NCBI RefSeq assembly: GCF_937941905.1
Contig: NZ_CALDGS010000168.1
Location: 1 to 13,132, forward strand
DNA: 13,132 nucleotides
Direction: 5' to 3'
Origin: an uncultured Mycolicibacterium sp.
Lineage (GTDB): Bacteria > Actinomycetota > Actinomycetes > Mycobacteriales > Mycobacteriaceae
Part shown: positions 1-5,928 of the stretch, in pieces
How the letters are laid out: each line of letters opens with the position of its first letter
How positions within the stretch are numbered: the first letter of the stretch is position 1
Notes under the pieces: generated by a model
What the model saw: only the letters and a program-made list of their open reading frames with translations
Told to the model about the DNA's origin: nothing
The model's database searches: none
Made by a program: the position numbers and the translations under genes

Positions 1-698
1 CCCATGTCGTGGAAGAACGGCAGCCAGGTGACGCCGCGGTCGCCCTCCTCGCCCTCCAGCGCCTCGATCACCTGCACCACGTTGGTGGCCAGGTTCAGGT
101 GGGTGATCTGCACACCGCTGGGCACCCGGGTGGAGCCGGAGGTGTACTGCAGGTAGGCGATGGTGTCGACGTCGACGTCGACGTGCTCCCAGGTCGCGGC
201 CACCTCGTCGGGCACCGCGTCGACGGCGATCACCCGGGGCCGGTCCTTGGGCGGGTAGCCGCGGAAGAACTTGCGCACGCCCTCGGCCGCGCCGGTGGTG
301 GTCAGCACCGCGGCGGGCTTGCAGTCGTTGAGCACCGCGTGCAGCCGGCCCACATGCCCCGGCTCGCTCGGGTCGAACAGCGGCACCGCGATGCGGCCGG
401 CGTAGAGCGTGCCGAAGAACGAGATCAGGTACTCCAGGCTCTGCGGGCACAGGATGGCGACCCGGTCACCGGGCTCGGTCACCTGCTGCAGCCGGGCGGC
501 CACCGCGCGGTTGCGGGCGCTGAAGTCGCGCCAGATCAGATCGCGCGCCACGCCCTCGCGCTCGGTGGAGAAGTCCAGGAAGCGATAGGCGAGCTTGTCC
601 CCCCGGACCTTGGCCCAACGTTCGATGTGGCGGACCAAACTGCCGTTATCGGGAAACGTGATCCGTCCGTCCTTGAGGAACGGGTTGTGGAACGCCAT
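1..698 (-). CDS. fadD32: FadD32, long-chain fatty-acyl-AMP ligase (5' part; 3' end outside window)
   Basis: FadD32 activates the long meromycolic acid as an acyl-adenylate and loads it onto Pks13 for the final mycolic-acid condensation (known for the family). The visible 232 codons start MAFHNPFLKDGRITFP and closely follow the M. tuberculosis FadD32 N-terminus from memory, including RGDKLAYRFLDFSTER. The adenylate-forming P-loop motif YTSGSTRVPSG starts at residue 185, and WLPFFHDM ends the visible part. The family is about 630 aa, so roughly 60 percent lies beyond base 1. The ATG at 698-696 has a good AGGAG Shine-Dalgarno 6 nt upstream. This decides the start, and the few extra N-terminal residues annotated in M. 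tuberculosis are not needed here. In M. tuberculosis pks13 and accD4 follow. The gene is separated from culp6 by 257 bp with regulatory-looking dyads, which suggests its own promoter. Confidence 0.96.
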   Translation of the reverse strand, partial: MAFHNPFLKDGRITFPDNGSLVRHIERWAKVRGDKLAYRFLDFSTEREGVARDLIWRDFSARNRAVAARLQQVTEPGDRVAILCPQSLEYLISFFGTLYAGRIAVPLFDPSEPGHVGRLHAVLNDCKPAAVLTTTGAAEGVRKFFRGYPPKDRPRVIAVDAVPDEVAATWEHVDVDVDTIAYLQYTSGSTRVPSGVQITHLNLATNVVQVIEALEGEEGDRGVTWLPFFHDM

Positions 699-788
699 CT
701 CTTACTCCTGTCGAGCCACGCCCGTCGCGTGACAGCTCTACGCAAGGTACGGTGGGCGACCCGCAGCGCGGTACCGCAGGTACCCCAA

Positions 789-810
789 ACCCCGAGAATC
801 GTACCGGGGT
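789..810. promoter_or_regulatory. Inverted repeat in the fadD32 leader, next to clustered GGTACC sites
   Basis: ACCCCG (789-794) and CGGGGT (805-810) form a 6-bp inverted repeat around a 10-nt centre. The centre carries TACGAT on the minus strand (803-798), a weaker -10-like hexamer. Two GGTACC palindromes follow at 770-775 and 779-784, with further GTAC sites at 747-750 and 801-804. The clustering suggests a protein-binding region, but no regulator can be named and this GC-rich context produces short repeats by chance. Confidence 0.2.
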
Positions 811-921
811 CCCGAGGCCCGTTCCGAGATCGCAGGTCACGGCCGCCCACCCCGCTGTTCGGACATACCGCGACCCACGTCCGGAACGCAGCCGTCGATC
901 ACCGCTCTTACTTTTTTCTTA

Positions 922-950
922 ATGTTATGCGACCCAGGGTCGCACACCAA
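922..950 (-). promoter_or_regulatory. Candidate fadD32 promoter with a palindromic spacer
   Basis: On the minus strand TTGGTG (950-945) and TAACAT (927-922) lie 17 bp apart. TAACAT fits the mycobacterial SigA -10 pattern TANNNT, and TTGGTG keeps TTG of the -35. The 17-bp spacer, TGCGACCCTGGGTCGCA, is a perfect palindrome around one central base (928-944). A repressor or activator bound there would sit between the two promoter elements. The expected start near 915 would give fadD32 a leader of about 215 nt. The element begins 5 bp after the culp6 stop. The dyad could instead fold as a hairpin in the culp6 transcript, but the bases after it are A-rich rather than U-rich, which argues against an intrinsic terminator. 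Confidence 0.45.
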
Positions 951-955
951 ATCCC

Positions 956-1960
956 TCAGCCGTGTCTCGGGTGCGGCGCATTGGCCACCAGCTCGCGCGC
1001 CCAGTCCAGGGTCCACTGGGTGGCCGACCGCCCGTCGAGGCTCCAGAACTGCGGGGTGGCGTACATCGCGTGCACCGGCTGCCCGGCCCCGCCCGCCAGC
1101 GTCGCCAGCGTCTGCGGCAGGTTCACCAGCGAGAACGCCTCCTGCGGTGCCGCGCAGATCAGATCGCCCTTGGCGCAGATCTCGAACACCCGCTCGTTGA
1201 GCAGCCCGAACCCGCCCGGGCGCGGCCCGGTCATGGTCAGGCCCAGCGTCGACAGCGTCGGCACCTCGTGCAGTGTCAGTTCCGCGCCCTGGCCCGGCGG
1301 GTTGGGGCCGACCTCCTGGCCCACCCCGGGCTGGCGGCGGCCGTCGGCGATCAGCGTCACCCCGAGCACCAGGTCCTCGTCGACCGGGCCGCGGCCGTTG
1401 CCGATGTCACTGGCGATGTCACCGGCGATCACCGCGCCCTGGGAGAAGCCGACCAGCACGTAGCTGGTCAGCGGGCAGCGCTCGTTCATCGCGGTCATCG
1501 CCTCGACGGTGCGGCGGGTGCCCTCGGCGCGGCTGTCGTTGTACGACATCTGCTTGTCGTTGGCGAACGGGTTGTGGAACTGCGCCGTGTAGGGGACGGT
1601 GTACACCTCGAGCCGGTCCGGGCCGAACTCGGCGCGCATCGGGTTGGTGACGTTGAGCAGCAGCGCGATCGGGAACTGCGTCGGGTTGTACGGGTCCAGC
1701 TGCGGCGAGGACTCCCAGGTGCCGGGCACGGCGATGAGCTGCACGTCCGGGCAGCTGGCGTCCTGGTACTCCGGGCGCGGCTTCTTCGGCGGGATCGCCG
1801 TCGGCGGCGGGGTCGGCGGCACCGCGGTGGGCGGCGCCTCGGGCCGGCGCAGCACCACCACGACCATCACCGCGACCAGGATCACCACCAGGGCCACCGC
1901 ACCGGCGGCGGACAGCGCCAGGATGAGGCGGCGGCGCTTACGACGGTTCTTCTTGGACAT
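956..1960 (-). CDS. culp6: Culp6 (Rv3802c-type), membrane-anchored cutinase-like phospholipase/thioesterase
   Basis: This 334-aa protein matches the essential M. tuberculosis Rv3802c lipase/thioesterase, which acts in the cell envelope and is linked to mycolate metabolism. A basic N-terminus (KKNRRKRRR) and one hydrophobic segment (about residues 12-37) form a signal anchor. A Pro-rich linker (about 40-62) leads to an alpha/beta-hydrolase cutinase domain. The nucleophile elbow GFSQG places Ser173. Asp266 (ICAKGD) and His297 (QPVHAMY) complete the triad, each two residues earlier than the numbering I recall for M. tuberculosis. Cys70/Cys162 and Cys262/Cys269 are likely disulfide partners. The ATG at 1960 has a GAGGAG sequence 11 nt upstream. 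The gene lies 60 bp downstream of the DUF732-like gene and upstream of fadD32, probably as the last member of the secreted-antigen gene run. Confidence 0.93.
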   Translation of the reverse strand: MSKKNRRKRRRLILALSAAGAVALVVILVAVMVVVVLRRPEAPPTAVPPTPPPTAIPPKKPRPEYQDASCPDVQLIAVPGTWESSPQLDPYNPTQFPIALLLNVTNPMRAEFGPDRLEVYTVPYTAQFHNPFANDKQMSYNDSRAEGTRRTVEAMTAMNERCPLTSYVLVGFSQGAVIAGDIASDIGNGRGPVDEDLVLGVTLIADGRRQPGVGQEVGPNPPGQGAELTLHEVPTLSTLGLTMTGPRPGGFGLLNERVFEICAKGDLICAAPQEAFSLVNLPQTLATLAGGAGQPVHAMYATPQFWSLDGRSATQWTLDWARELVANAPHPRHG

Positions 1961-2020
1961 GGATCGTGTGGCTCCTCGCGGGGGCGGGGTCGGCGGCGGT
2001 GCGGTCGGTGGGCGAACCGA

Positions 2021-2494
2021 TCAGCACAGCTGTTCTGCGGCTATCCGAATGTACTGGGCGGCCGTCGCGTCGACCTCGGCCTGCGGCGGCGGACCGGGCG
2101 CGTAGCGGTCACCGATGTCGTTGCGGACCAGCGGCACGACGAAGTCCCACAGCGCCTGGTCGGTCTGCCGCGCCGCGCGGGCCTGGCAGACGTAGGAGCC
2201 GATGGACAGCGCGATCAGCTCGTCGGACGGCGTCACCCCGGCCGCACGCAGCGCGTCGAGGTAGGCCCGCTGCTGGCCGGTGACGGTGACCAGGTGCGAC
2301 CCGCCGTCGGTGCGGTTGGCCCGCGCCTCGATCCCGGGGTCGCTCTCCGGCGCGGCCGCCGGCGGCATCGGCTGGGCGACGTCGACGGTGCCGGCGCATC
2401 CGGTCAACAGCGCCGCCACCGCCAGGGTCGTCAGGGGCCGGGCGGCCGGGCGCCATCGGGCATGCAGCACGCCTCCACGGTACCGGCTGCGCAC
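2021..2494 (-). CDS. DUF732-like secreted lipoprotein, function unknown
   Basis: The 157-aa product has a basic start, a hydrophobic stretch and the lipobox LLTGC ending at Cys33, so it is probably a lipid-anchored envelope protein. The mature part contains QRAYLDALRAAGVTPSDELIALSIGSYVCQA and ends AAQYIRIAAEQLC. This is the layout of mycobacterial DUF732 proteins: a short helical domain with one cysteine mid-domain (Cys103) and one near the C-terminus (Cys157), likely disulfide-bonded. The GTG at 2494 is the longest start. A GTG at 2470 would give a neat 25-residue lipoprotein signal, but its GGAGG lies only 1 nt upstream. The gene is 47 bp after fbpD and 60 bp before culp6, so it is probably co-transcribed with both. 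No biochemical role is known for the family, and I recall no gene here in M. tuberculosis. Confidence 0.82.
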   Translation of the reverse strand: MRSRYRGGVLHARWRPAARPLTTLAVAALLTGCAGTVDVAQPMPPAAAPESDPGIEARANRTDGGSHLVTVTGQQRAYLDALRAAGVTPSDELIALSIGSYVCQARAARQTDQALWDFVVPLVRNDIGDRYAPGPPPQAEVDATAAQYIRIAAEQLC

Positions 2495-2541
2495 ACCGGT
2501 CCCGCGGCGCCGACGCCGGTTTCGCCGGGAGCGCAGCGCGC

Positions 2542-3435
2542 TCAGCGGATGGCGGCCACCAGGTCCGGGGCCATCACCGCCAGCTGCGGGCCCCAGCTGG
2601 ACCAGCCGTGGTCGCCGCCCGCCGGGAAATCGAAATGGCCGTTGCGGCCGCCGATCCCGCGGTAGTGGGCGTAGAAGGTGCGGTTGCTGCCGGTGGCCTG
2701 GTCGGCGTAGCCGATCATGGCGGCCGGGTCGGCGGCGGTCCGGGTCTGCGGGCTGAACACCCAGATCCGTGTGTTGTTGTTCACCAGCAGCTGCGCGTGC
2801 ACGTCCGGGTCACGCCACTTCCACCGGCCGAACTGTGCCGGACCCCACATGTTGTTGGCGTCCACCCCGCCGAAACGGCGCAGCCCCTCGGTGATGGCGC
2901 CGTTCATGAAGGTGTTCGACGGGGTCAGGAACCCGGACATGGACCCGGCGTAGCGGTAGCGGTTCGGGTAGAACTCGGCCAGCGTCAGCGCGGCGGTGCC
3001 GCCCTGGGCGGCGCCGACCACGGCGTGCCCGTCCGGGGCCAGCCCCTTGTTGGCGGCCAGCCAGTCCGGCAGCTCGACGGCCAGGAAGGTCTCCCACTGG
3101 CGGCTGCCGTCCTGCTCCCAGTTGGTGTAGAGGCTCCACGCCCCACCGGCCGGCGCGACCACCGAGATGCCCTTGCCGGCCAGGGTGTTCATCGCGTTGC
3201 CGACGGTGACCCAGTTGCTCACCTCGGGGCCGGCGTTGAACGCGTCGAGCAGCACCACCGCGTGCGGGCCGCCGCCGAGGAAGGCCACCGGGATGTCACG
3301 CCCCATCGCCGCCGACGGCACCATCAGGTGCTCGACCGCCGGCTGGGCCGTCGCCGCCGGGCCGGTCGCCGTCAACAGGCCGGCCGCCAGCAGGACCGCG
3401 CTCGCCGTCCGCACCAGCATCGAGAGCAGCCTCAT
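2542..3435 (-). CDS. fbpD: FbpD/MPT51, antigen 85-family protein lacking the catalytic serine
   Basis: The 297-aa secreted protein has a signal peptide ending near ATA/Q31 and an antigen 85 alpha/beta-hydrolase fold (HLMVPSAAMGRDIPV, YTNWEQDGSRQWETF, SGFLTPSNTFMNGAI, MWGPAQFGRWKWRDP). The nucleophile elbow of Ag85 enzymes, GLSMxG, is GAAQGG here, so Ala143 replaces the serine. The Glu motif FLE is also missing. His276 (GGDHGW) aligns with the Ag85 catalytic His. MPT51 proteins are regarded as non-mycolyltransferase relatives, suggested to bind matrix proteins or carbohydrate. The ATG at 3435 has AGGGG 5 nt upstream. It follows fbpA after a strong hairpin and precedes the lipoprotein gene by 47 bp. 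Confidence 0.95.
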   Translation of the reverse strand: MRLLSMLVRTASAVLLAAGLLTATGPAATAQPAVEHLMVPSAAMGRDIPVAFLGGGPHAVVLLDAFNAGPEVSNWVTVGNAMNTLAGKGISVVAPAGGAWSLYTNWEQDGSRQWETFLAVELPDWLAANKGLAPDGHAVVGAAQGGTAALTLAEFYPNRYRYAGSMSGFLTPSNTFMNGAITEGLRRFGGVDANNMWGPAQFGRWKWRDPDVHAQLLVNNNTRIWVFSPQTRTAADPAAMIGYADQATGSNRTFYAHYRGIGGRNGHFDFPAGGDHGWSSWGPQLAVMAPDLVAAIR

Positions 3436-3526
3436 GGTTCCCCTCTCACCGTGTCGTCACGCTCGGGCCGTTCGGGTTAGTGAATCACATCACCGACCGG
3501 CCCGGACATCCCTGGCACGAACGAGA

Positions 3527-3558
3527 CGGCGGCGGTGATCCGCAGATCACCGCCGCCG
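3527..3558 (-). terminator. Strong hairpin between fbpA and fbpD
   Basis: The segment 3527-3540 pairs perfectly with 3545-3558, giving a 14-bp GC-rich stem (GGCGGCGGTGATC in the core) with a 4-nt loop. It begins 14 nt after the fbpA stop codon. On the minus strand the sequence after it is GTCTCGTTCG, which has no real U-tract, as is usual for mycobacterial hairpin terminators. It may stop transcription, attenuate it, or protect the 3' end of fbpA mRNA. Confidence 0.6.
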
Positions 3559-3572
3559 CCGGCGTCGTCACG

Positions 3573-4583
3573 TCACGCGGAGGGGGTGACCCCCAGCACG
3601 CGCTGGATGTCCGGCTTCATCTGCTGCAGCTGCTGACCCCAGTAGCCCCAGCTGTGGGTGCCGTTGGACGGGAAGTTGAACACGCCGTTCTTACCGCCCG
3701 CGGCGATGTACTCCTGCTGGAAGGTCTTGTTGGTGCGCAGCGTGAAGGTCTCCAGGAACTTCGCGTTGAAGTTGTCGCCCTCCGGCACGCCGTTGCCGAT
3801 GTCGGCCGGCTTGCCGTTGCCGCAGAAGATCCAGATCCGGGTGTTGTTGGCGACCAGCTTGTCGATGTTGACCATCGGGTCGTTGCGCTTCCAGGCCGGG
3901 TCGGAGGACGGGCCCCACATGTCCTCGGCCTTGTAGCCGCCGGCGTCACCCATGGCCAGGCCGACCAGCATCGGCCACCAGCCCTCGGACAGGTTCAAGA
4001 AGCCCGACAGCGAGGCGGCGTACTGGAACTGCTGCGGGTAGTAGATCGCCAGCACCAGCGCGGCCGAACCGGCCATCGACAGGCCGACGGCGGCGTTGCG
4101 GTGCGGATCGACCCCGTAGTTCTCCTGCAGATAGGCCGGCAGCTCGGAGGTCAGGAAGGTCTCCCACTTGTAGGTCTGGCAGCCGTTGTTGCCGCAGGCC
4201 GGCTTGTACCAGTCGCTGTAGAAGCTCGACTGGCCGCCGACCGGCATGATCATCGACAGACCGGAATCGAGGTACCACTCGAACGCGGCGGTCTCGATGT
4301 CCCACCCGTTGAAGTCGTCGCGGGCGCGCAGACCGTCGAGCATGTAGACACCGGGCGAGCCGGGGCCACCGCTCTGGAACTGCACCTTGATGTCGCGGCC
4401 CATGGCGGCCGACGGCACCATCAGGTACTCGACCGGCAGGCCGGGCCGGGAGAAGGCGCCCGCGGTCGCCGTCCCGCCGATCGCGCCCACCAGGCCGGGC
4501 AGCAGGGTGGCGGCCAGCGCCGCCACCGAGAGCCGGCGCGGCAGGGCCCGGGCCATGCCGCGGAGTTTCCCAACAAACTTCAT
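3573..4583 (-). CDS. fbpA: FbpA, antigen 85A-type mycolyltransferase
   Basis: Secreted diacylglycerol/trehalose mycolyltransferase that makes trehalose dimycolate and mycolates arabinogalactan; antigen 85 proteins also bind fibronectin (family knowledge). After a long signal peptide the mature protein begins FSRPGLPVEYLMVPSAAMG, nearly as in Ag85A. Mature Ser126 (GLSMAG), Glu in AKFLETF and His in NGTHSW form the triad. Mature Cys87 and Cys92 (ACGNNGC) are kept as in Ag85A/B. About five residues are inserted before the Glu (GNGVPEGDNF). I chose the ATG at 4583, giving MKFVGKLRG, because it resembles the family start and has GGGA about 10 nt upstream. An in-frame ATG at 4598 would add MGNSS but lacks a clear Shine-Dalgarno. 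Its position next to fbpD matches Rv3804c, which makes it the fbpA orthologue. Confidence 0.94.
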   Translation of the reverse strand: MKFVGKLRGMARALPRRLSVAALAATLLPGLVGAIGGTATAGAFSRPGLPVEYLMVPSAAMGRDIKVQFQSGGPGSPGVYMLDGLRARDDFNGWDIETAAFEWYLDSGLSMIMPVGGQSSFYSDWYKPACGNNGCQTYKWETFLTSELPAYLQENYGVDPHRNAAVGLSMAGSAALVLAIYYPQQFQYAASLSGFLNLSEGWWPMLVGLAMGDAGGYKAEDMWGPSSDPAWKRNDPMVNIDKLVANNTRIWIFCGNGKPADIGNGVPEGDNFNAKFLETFTLRTNKTFQQEYIAAGGKNGVFNFPSNGTHSWGYWGQQLQQMKPDIQRVLGVTPSA

Positions 4584-4682
4584 ACTGCTGTTTCCCATCT
4601 GTCGTTTGCCGTAGCCGTGACCCGCGGATCCCGGCTACATGCCCGGTGTAGTCAACCACACCCGGGGGTGGTCCCTCATTTT

Positions 4683-4698
4683 CAGGGCGTTTGCCCTG
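4683..4698 (-). terminator. Small hairpin after the Ag85C-like gene
   Basis: CAGGGC (4683-4688) and GCCCTG (4693-4698) form a perfect 6-bp stem with a 4-nt loop, 10 nt after the TAG stop of the Ag85C-like gene. A second weaker inverted repeat, ACCAC/GTGGT, lies at 4655-4672. The minus-strand bases after the first stem are A-rich, so a conventional intrinsic terminator is unlikely; attenuation or mRNA 3'-end protection is possible. The rest of this 125-bp gap shows a TTGACT -35-like hexamer (minus strand, 4653-4648) but no TANNNT -10 at suitable spacing. Confidence 0.3.
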
Positions 4699-4708
4699 GT
4701 CGGCCGCC

Positions 4709-5737
4709 CTAGCTGGTGAGGGTGGCGATCAGGTCCGGCTTGAGCGCCTGCAGCTGCGCGGCCCAGTACGGCCAGGCGTGCACCCCGGCGGGCGGGAAGT
4801 TGAAGGTGGCGTTGTGGCCGCCGGCGGCGATGTAGCGCTCCTGGAACTTGCGGTTGCCGTTGATCGCCAGCTGCTCGAGGCTGTTGGCGTTGAACGTCTG
4901 GTTCGGGTCCAGGGTGCCCTCGTCGAGCGGGGTGGTCCCGCCCGGCGCGCAGTAGATCCACAGCCGGGTGCCGTTGGCGGCCAGCCGGCCGGCCTGCTCG
5001 GTGGGGTCGTTGCGCTTCCAGGCCTTGTCCCACGGCGGGCCCCACATGTTGTCGACGTTGTAGCCGCCGGCGTCGAGCATGGCGACCCGGATGGCCTGCT
5101 TCATGAACGTGGTCGACGGGTTGAGGTAGCCCGACAGCGAGGCGGCGTAGCGGAACTGGTGCGGGTAGTAGGCGGCCAGGATCAGCGCCGAACCACCCGA
5201 CATGGACAGCCCCACCACCCCGTTGCCGGTGGGCGACACCAGCTTCTCCGAGGACAGGTACGCCGGCAGCTCGGAGGTCAGGAAGGTCTCCCACTTGTAG
5301 GTGTAGGTCTGACCGTTGAAGTTCGACGGCGAATACCAGTCGGTGTAGAAGCTCGACTGCCCGCCGACCGGCATCACCACGGCGATGCCCGAGTCGTAGA
5401 ACCACTCGAAGGCCGGCGTCTCGATGTCCCAGCCGTTGAAGTCGTCGCGGGCGCGCATACCGTCGAGCAGGTAGACCGCCCGGGCGCCGGCGATCACCTC
5501 CTTGCCGTCCGAACCCGGCGTGGTGGCCGGCTGGTACTGCACCCGGATGTTGCGGCCCATCGACGGCGAGTAGACGTCGAGGTACTCGACGGGCAGCCCG
5601 GGCCGGGAGAACGCCTCGGCCGCCGGGGCGCTGCCCGTGACGACGGTCAGGGCCGGCAGCGCGATCGCGGCCGCCAGCGCCACGGCGAGTCGACGCAACC
5701 AGCTCGCGGGAGAGGTTCCCGCCCGCACACCAAGCAT
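4709..5737 (-). CDS. Antigen 85C-like mycolyltransferase, additional tandem paralogue
   Basis: This 342-aa secreted protein has a twin-Arg-free signal peptide ending AEA/F43, then FSRPGLPVEYLDVYSPSMG. The triad is intact: Ser178 (GLSMSGGSALILAAYYP, very like Ag85C), Glu288 (NSLEQL) and His320 (GVHAW). The Ag85A/B cysteine pair is absent (SPSNFNGQTYTYKWETF), also as in Ag85C, while the YC cysteine at residue 273 is kept. It differs from its neighbour by an insertion of about ten residues near 71-85 (PGSDGKEVIAGAR) and by a lid segment, TTFMKQAIRVAM, closer to MPT51. The ATG at 5737 has AAGGA 5 nt upstream. In-frame ATGs at 5752 and 5767 lack one. M. tuberculosis has no gene between fbpA and aftB. 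Predicted role: mycolyl transfer to arabinan or trehalose, perhaps with different acceptor or chain preference (inference). Confidence 0.92.
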   Translation of the reverse strand: MLGVRAGTSPASWLRRLAVALAAAIALPALTVVTGSAPAAEAFSRPGLPVEYLDVYSPSMGRNIRVQYQPATTPGSDGKEVIAGARAVYLLDGMRARDDFNGWDIETPAFEWFYDSGIAVVMPVGGQSSFYTDWYSPSNFNGQTYTYKWETFLTSELPAYLSSEKLVSPTGNGVVGLSMSGGSALILAAYYPHQFRYAASLSGYLNPSTTFMKQAIRVAMLDAGGYNVDNMWGPPWDKAWKRNDPTEQAGRLAANGTRLWIYCAPGGTTPLDEGTLDPNQTFNANSLEQLAINGNRKFQERYIAAGGHNATFNFPPAGVHAWPYWAAQLQALKPDLIATLTS

Positions 5738-5742
5738 GAGTG

Positions 5743-5747
5743 TCCTT
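5743..5747 (-). promoter_or_regulatory. Shine-Dalgarno that decides the Ag85C-like start
   Basis: Minus-strand AAGGA sits 5 nt before the ATG at 5737. The upstream in-frame ATGs at 5752 and 5767 are preceded only by GGTCGGA, so translation most likely begins at 5737. Confidence 0.6.
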
Positions 5748-5775
5748 ACCATTCCGACCAATACCATTCCGACCA
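5747..5775. repeat. 14-bp tandem direct repeat, period 15
   Basis: TACCATTCCGACCA occurs exactly at 5747-5760 and 5762-5775 (plus-strand sense). The repeat lies across the region just upstream of the Ag85C-like start and creates two in-frame ATGs 15 bp apart. It may be a duplicated protein-binding site or a small replication-slippage product. The wider gap (5738-5928) has no TANNNT -10 on the minus strand that I could find. It also holds GTGACACCGGTCAC (5909-5922), a 5-bp inverted repeat just past the aftB stop. Confidence 0.75.
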
Positions 5776-5928
5776 GTCCGGTCCGTAACAGTCGTTCACT
5801 TGTCGGGCCGTTCGAGGTGCCGGCCCGGGCGGTCGGCCCGCCCCGGCGGCGCGTGCACCGCACCGCCATCAATATCGGGGCCCCGGCCCACCGCGTTACA
5901 TCCCGCGCGTGACACCGGTCACAGCCGG

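Noticed and set aside
929..943. Palindrome downstream of culp6 as an intrinsic terminator
   Set aside because: The loop is 1-3 nt and the culp6-sense sequence after it is A-rich, not U-rich; its fit to a promoter spacer is the better explanation.
5918..5924. GTCACAG as a possible MtrA-type binding site upstream of the Ag85C-like gene
   Set aside because: Only a single short half-site with no properly spaced second copy; too common by chance.
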